NCBI GenBank assembly: GCA_964590075.1
Contig: CAZPXS010000016.1
Span: 1-8,731 of the forward strand
Reading direction: 5' to 3'
Origin: JAGDVO01 sp964590075 [NCBI: uncultured Aquificales bacterium]
GTDB taxonomy: Bacteria; Thermosulfidibacterota; Thermosulfidibacteria; Thermosulfidibacterales
DNA: 8,731 nucleotides
Shown: positions 6,326 to 8,731 of the stretch, one piece after another
Numbering within the stretch: position 1 is the first letter of the stretch
Layout of the letters: every line of letters begins with the position of its first letter
Made by a program: the position numbers and the translations under genes
Notes under the pieces: generated by a model
Seen by the model: only the letters and a program-made list of their open reading frames with translations
Told to the model about the DNA's origin: nothing
Database searches by the model: none

Positions 6326-7189
6326 ATGCGGGTCAAGGCCTACTACCTCCGCTTCAGGGGGCCGGTGCGGAGCCTGCCCCGGGCCCCCGGCCTCCTCGGG
6401 CACCTCCTTTGGTGGTACCGCTACACCCACGGCCGGGAGGCCCTGGAGGCGCTTTTGGAGCGGCTTCCCGGCATGGGCTTCCGCCTCTCCAGCGCCTTCC
6501 CCGAGGGCTTCCTGCCCCGGCCCAAGCTCCCCCCGCTCCAGGTGGAGGAGACGGGCTTGCGCAAAAGGCTCAAAGCCCTGGCCTTCCTCAGCTTTGACAC
6601 CTTCCGCAAGGTGGCGGAAAGGGGAGAGGAGGCCCTCTTGGGAGCCCCGGAGGTGGAGGGCCTCGAGCCAAGGATGGGCCGCCCCTTGCGCCGCCTGCGG
6701 GTGGGGATAGACCGCCTTTCCGGCACCGCCCGGGCGGGCGTCCTCTTCGCCCAAGACCTCTTCGTCCCTGAGGGGCGCTTTGCCGTCTACGCCCTAGGCG
6801 AGCCCCCCTTTGACCTCCTGGAGGGGCTCCGCTTCGTGGGGGAGATGGGCTACGGGGGCCTAGCCAGCGTGGGGGCGGGGTGCTTCCGGGTGGAGGGGGA
6901 GGAGGCGCTGGAGCTTCCCGAGGCGCAAAACCCCAACGCCTACGCCACCCTGGCCCCCGGGCCCCTGGAAGGAGCCCTCTACTACGAGCTGGAGCCCTAC
7001 TGGGGGCGGCTCGGCGGCGGCTACGTGGGGGCCAAGCCCTTCAAGCGGCCCCACCTCCGGGCCAAGGAGGGAAGCGTCTACCAAGAAAGCGCCCTTCGCC
7101 TCCTGGACGTGACTCCCTCCGAGCCCCCGGAGGAGGAGGTGCGGGTGTACGAGGTGCTGCAGGTGTTCCCCTTGGGGGTGCGGGTATGA
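6326..7189 (+). CDS. csm4: Type III-A crRNA 5'-end capping subunit Csm4 (Cas5 family)
   Basis: The 287-aa product is a RAMP protein that holds the 5' repeat tag of the crRNA and docks on Cas10. It begins MRVKAYYLRFRGPVRSL, a ferredoxin-fold first strand, followed by PGLLGHLLWWY (21-31), the place where Csm4 proteins have the S/L-DTLFGAL-like helix. The central RVGIDRLSGTARAGVLFAQ (125-143) resembles the R.t.iDR.t..a..g.LY motif of the family. The glycine-rich loop is MGYGGLASVGAGCF (174-187). The ATG lies 1 nt after the csm3 stop, with only a weak purine run (GGCGGGG) upstream, so reinitiation is likely. The C terminus overlaps csm5 by 4 nt. Identity is firm from motifs plus gene order. Confidence 0.94.
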   Translation: MRVKAYYLRFRGPVRSLPRAPGLLGHLLWWYRYTHGREALEALLERLPGMGFRLSSAFPEGFLPRPKLPPLQVEETGLRKRLKALAFLSFDTFRKVAERGEEALLGAPEVEGLEPRMGRPLRRLRVGIDRLSGTARAGVLFAQDLFVPEGRFAVYALGEPPFDLLEGLRFVGEMGYGGLASVGAGCFRVEGEEALELPEAQNPNAYATLAPGPLEGALYYELEPYWGRLGGGYVGAKPFKRPHLRAKEGSVYQESALRLLDVTPSEPPEEEVRVYEVLQVFPLGVRV

Positions 7190-8334
7190 GCTTCCTGGAG
7201 AGCTACGCCCTGGAGCTAGAGCTTCTCTCCCCGGTCCACGTGGGCACCGGGGAAAACTACCCCGCCTACGCCTATATCCCGGACTTCGCCAAGCGGCAGG
7301 TCTACTTTTTGGACACCTCCGCCCTCCTCCTTGCCCTTTCCCCCGGGCGCCGGGAGGCCTTCTTGCGCAGGGTGGCGGAGGGCCCCAAGGGAGCCCAGGA
7401 GGTGTTGCGGAGCCTCTTCGCCGAGGGGCAGGTGCCCAAGGAGGCCATCCTGCGCACCCTTCCCGCCAGCAAGGCGTTTTTGGACAGCATCCTGCAGGCC
7501 ACGGAGGAGGCGGCCTTGGAGTTCCGCCCCTTGCCCTCTAGCCCCTTGGGCCCCTACCTCCCTGGCTCCAGCGTGAAGGGGGCCCTCCGCACCGCCTGGC
7601 TCTACTGGCGCCTGGTGCAGAGGGGAGAGGTGGTGGAGTGGCGGGGGGGAGGCTGGGCGTGGCGCAAGCCCACGCCAAAGGACAAAGACGCCCTCATCCA
7701 GCCCCCCCAGAAGCCCGATCGCTTCCACAACCAAACCTTTGAAGGGGCGGTCTTGGGCTACCTCGCCTCCAAGAACGGCCGTCCCGATCTGAATCTCTAC
7801 CAAGACCCCTTCCGCGCCGTGCGCCTCACGGACTCGAGCCCGGGGGAAGGCTTCCTCAACCGCATCGGGGTCTTCCACCCCAAAGGCGCCATGGACCGGA
7901 CCGTTATCCTGGCGGAAACCTTCCGCAAGGGAAGCCGTTTCCGCTTCCTCTTCCGCTACCAGGGGGGCCTCGCCCGGCACGGGGGCGTGGCGGGGCCGGT
8001 GCCCCCGAAGGAGCTCGTGCGGGCCCTTAGGGAGTACTACGGCAAGGTGGCGGAGTGGGAGCGGTCCTTCGCCGAGGACGAGGGGCTTGCGCGGGCCCTC
8101 GAGGTCTACCGGGAGCTTGAGGCTCGCCTGGCGGAGGACAAGGAGGCTTTCCCCCTCCGGGTGGGCTTCGGTTCGGGAAGGCTCACCCTCCGCCTCGCCC
8201 TCCTCCTGCCCGAGGACTACCCGGAGGCTCAGGAGCCCAAGACCCGCAAAACCGCGGGAGCGCAGAACCCGAAGGATGGCTACCCCCTGGGGTGGGCCAT
8301 CGGACGCTTGGTTCCTTTAGGAAGTGGGCGGTGA
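7186..8334 (+). CDS. csm5: Type III-A crRNA 3'-end subunit Csm5 (Cas7-like)
   Basis: The 382-aa product is a RAMP protein at the 3' end of the crRNA in the Csm complex, needed for crRNA maturation. Family marks are LELLSPVHVGTGE (11-23), YLPGSSVKGALRTA (124-137), DPFRAVRLTDS (207-217) and the C-terminal RVGFGSG (325-331), then EPKTRKT (350-356) and YPLGWA (366-371). That tail is close to the PKTRK...P.GW ending common in Csm5. The ATG overlaps the csm4 TGA (ATGA) and has a GGGGGT purine run upstream. It is the last full gene of the operon. A Shine-Dalgarno-like AGGAAG lies inside its final codons and precedes a GTG that overlaps its stop. Confidence 0.95.
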   Translation: MSFLESYALELELLSPVHVGTGENYPAYAYIPDFAKRQVYFLDTSALLLALSPGRREAFLRRVAEGPKGAQEVLRSLFAEGQVPKEAILRTLPASKAFLDSILQATEEAALEFRPLPSSPLGPYLPGSSVKGALRTAWLYWRLVQRGEVVEWRGGGWAWRKPTPKDKDALIQPPQKPDRFHNQTFEGAVLGYLASKNGRPDLNLYQDPFRAVRLTDSSPGEGFLNRIGVFHPKGAMDRTVILAETFRKGSRFRFLFRYQGGLARHGGVAGPVPPKELVRALREYYGKVAEWERSFAEDEGLARALEVYRELEARLAEDKEAFPLRVGFGSGRLTLRLALLLPEDYPEAQEPKTRKTAGAQNPKDGYPLGWAIGRLVPLGSGR

Positions 8335-8384
8335 AGCTCATCCTTGTCCTGGTCGGCAAGGGTAACAAGGGAAAAGTTCACTAA
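8331..8384 (+). pseudogene. 17-codon ORF after csm5, possible stub of a lost accessory gene
   Basis: A GTG at 8331 overlaps the csm5 TGA (GTGA) and has AGGAAG 6 nt upstream, as a translationally coupled gene would. It reads VKLILVLVGKGNKGKVH and then stops at TAA. The hydrophobic strand followed by a Gly-rich turn looks like the first beta strand and loop of a Rossmann-like domain, such as the CARF domain of Csm6/Csx1 proteins that often follow csm5. After the TAA the same frame stays open for 41 codons, but that reading has no recognisable features. It could be a decayed gene start, a tiny real ORF or chance. Confidence 0.3.
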
Positions 8385-8410
8385 ATCGTAGCTCACGCCG
8401 GTATGCGGCC

Positions 8411-8465
8411 CAACCCTACCCCCGCACATGGCCTGGAAGGTAACGTGCGGGGGGTTATGGGGTTG
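8411..8465. repeat. Large imperfect hairpin between csm5 and cas2
   Basis: CCCCCGCAC (8419-8427) pairs perfectly with GTGCGGGGG (8445-8453) across a 17-nt loop. Outer arms CAACCC (8411-8416) and GGGTTG (8460-8465) add six more pairs after a small asymmetric internal loop. It lies between convergent genes and may end transcription from csm5, although the nearest T run (TTATTTTT, 8477-8484) starts 11 nt beyond the stem. It could also be a structured remnant of a mobile element. Confidence 0.5.
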
Positions 8466-8472
8466 GCTCGAG

Positions 8473-8514
8473 GCGCTTATTTTTGTCGGGACGAGCGTCG
8501 GGGGAAATAAGGGC
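8473..8514. terminator. Second inverted repeat, candidate bidirectional terminator
   Basis: CTTATTT (8476-8482) and AAATAAG (8505-8511) are perfect inverted arms 22 nt apart. They are extended by a GC pair on each side after one mismatch (8473-8474 with 8513-8514). The AT-rich arms are very unusual for this GC-rich DNA. They lie 35-76 nt downstream of the cas2 stop on the minus strand and also follow the 8411-8465 hairpin on the plus strand. This does not have the classic GC stem plus U tract, so the terminator call is tentative. Confidence 0.3.
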
Positions 8515-8548
8515 AGAAGACCGAAGGCGGCCCCTCCCCGACCCCGCG

Positions 8549-8731
8549 CTACACCACGGCGAAGGCCTCGAGGCGGGTGGGGGCGCCGAGCCCCAAGATG
8601 CGCACCTCCCCTTCCACCGGGTAAAGGCGCAAGCTGTCTTCGGTAAGGTCTATAATCTTCCTCGCCCGCCCAAGAAGGTCCTTCAGCGTCCTTTCGTCCA
8701 AATAGCACTCAAAAACCGACAACTGCACCCG
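8549..8731 (-). CDS. cas2: CRISPR adaptation protein Cas2, C-terminal 60 codons (runs off right edge)
   Basis: Reading the minus strand from the window edge in frame gives RVQLSVFECYLDERTLKDLL and then GRARKIIDLTEDSLRLYPV, ending in a TAG at 8549-8551. The string RVQ.SVFEC.L is the conserved second-strand motif of Cas2, and EDS.RLYP is its later conserved block. Cas2 proteins are about 90 aa, so roughly 30 N-terminal residues, including the catalytic-site-like Asp of the first strand, are outside the window. Cas2 forms the dimer at the centre of the Cas1-Cas2 spacer integrase. cas1 would be expected just upstream, to the right of the window. The gene converges on csm5, so it is a separate transcription unit from the effector operon. 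Its codons are noticeably less GC-rich than those of the csm genes. Confidence 0.93.
   Translation of the reverse strand, partial: RVQLSVFECYLDERTLKDLLGRARKIIDLTEDSLRLYPVEGEVRILGLGAPTRLEAFAVV

Noticed and set aside
8335-8548. CRISPR array or leader between csm5 and cas2
   Set aside because: No direct repeats of 28-37 nt and no match to the Thermus repeat ends I know. The inverted repeats occur once each.
8280-8708. 142-codon minus-strand open frame across the csm5-cas2 gap
   Set aside because: It overlaps the well-supported cas2 frame on the same strand and the csm5 end on the other, with no recognisable motif or start signal.

Overview
The window looks like a piece of a Thermus (Deinococcota) genome, most likely a megaplasmid. 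It is very GC-rich with strong G/C bias at third codon positions. Its proteins are rich in Ala, Leu, Arg, Glu, Gly and Pro. Several promoters appear leaderless, with a TANNNT -10 box about 6 nt before the start codon. The protein styles resemble Thermus Csm, Cas6 and ParAB proteins. I cannot name the species from sequence alone.

There are two divergent gene sets. On the minus strand, reading right to left from about 2.7 kb, are cas6, a small membrane-anchored conserved protein of unknown function, a ParA-type ATPase with an N-terminal helix-turn-helix, and the start of parB, which runs off the left edge. On the plus strand is a compact type III-A CRISPR effector operon: cas10/csm1, csm2, csm3, csm4 and csm5, with junctions that overlap or nearly touch. 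A 66-nt intergenic region (2696-2761) separates the two sets. It holds two leaderless-type -10 boxes facing outward and a good candidate site for the cAMP receptor protein (CRP).

To the right, csm5 is followed by a 214-nt lower-GC intergenic stretch. This stretch holds a 17-codon ORF with its own Shine-Dalgarno, possibly the stub of a lost accessory gene, and two inverted repeats. Beyond it, the C-terminal 60 codons of cas2 lie on the minus strand at the right edge, so the adaptation genes probably continue outside the window. No CRISPR repeat array is visible.

Together, Cas6 would process crRNA precursors. Csm1-5 would form the RNA-guided complex that cleaves target RNA (Csm3), cleaves DNA (Cas10 HD) and makes cyclic oligoadenylate (Cas10 GGDD). 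Cas2 would belong to spacer acquisition. No cyclic-oligoadenylate effector (Csm6/Csx1/Can) is intact in the window. ParA and ParB would partition the replicon that carries the system. No wholly new system is evident. The most interesting points are the regulatory region between cas6 and cas10, the physical linkage of cas6 to replicon partitioning through an uncharacterised envelope protein, and the missing effector at the csm5 3' end.
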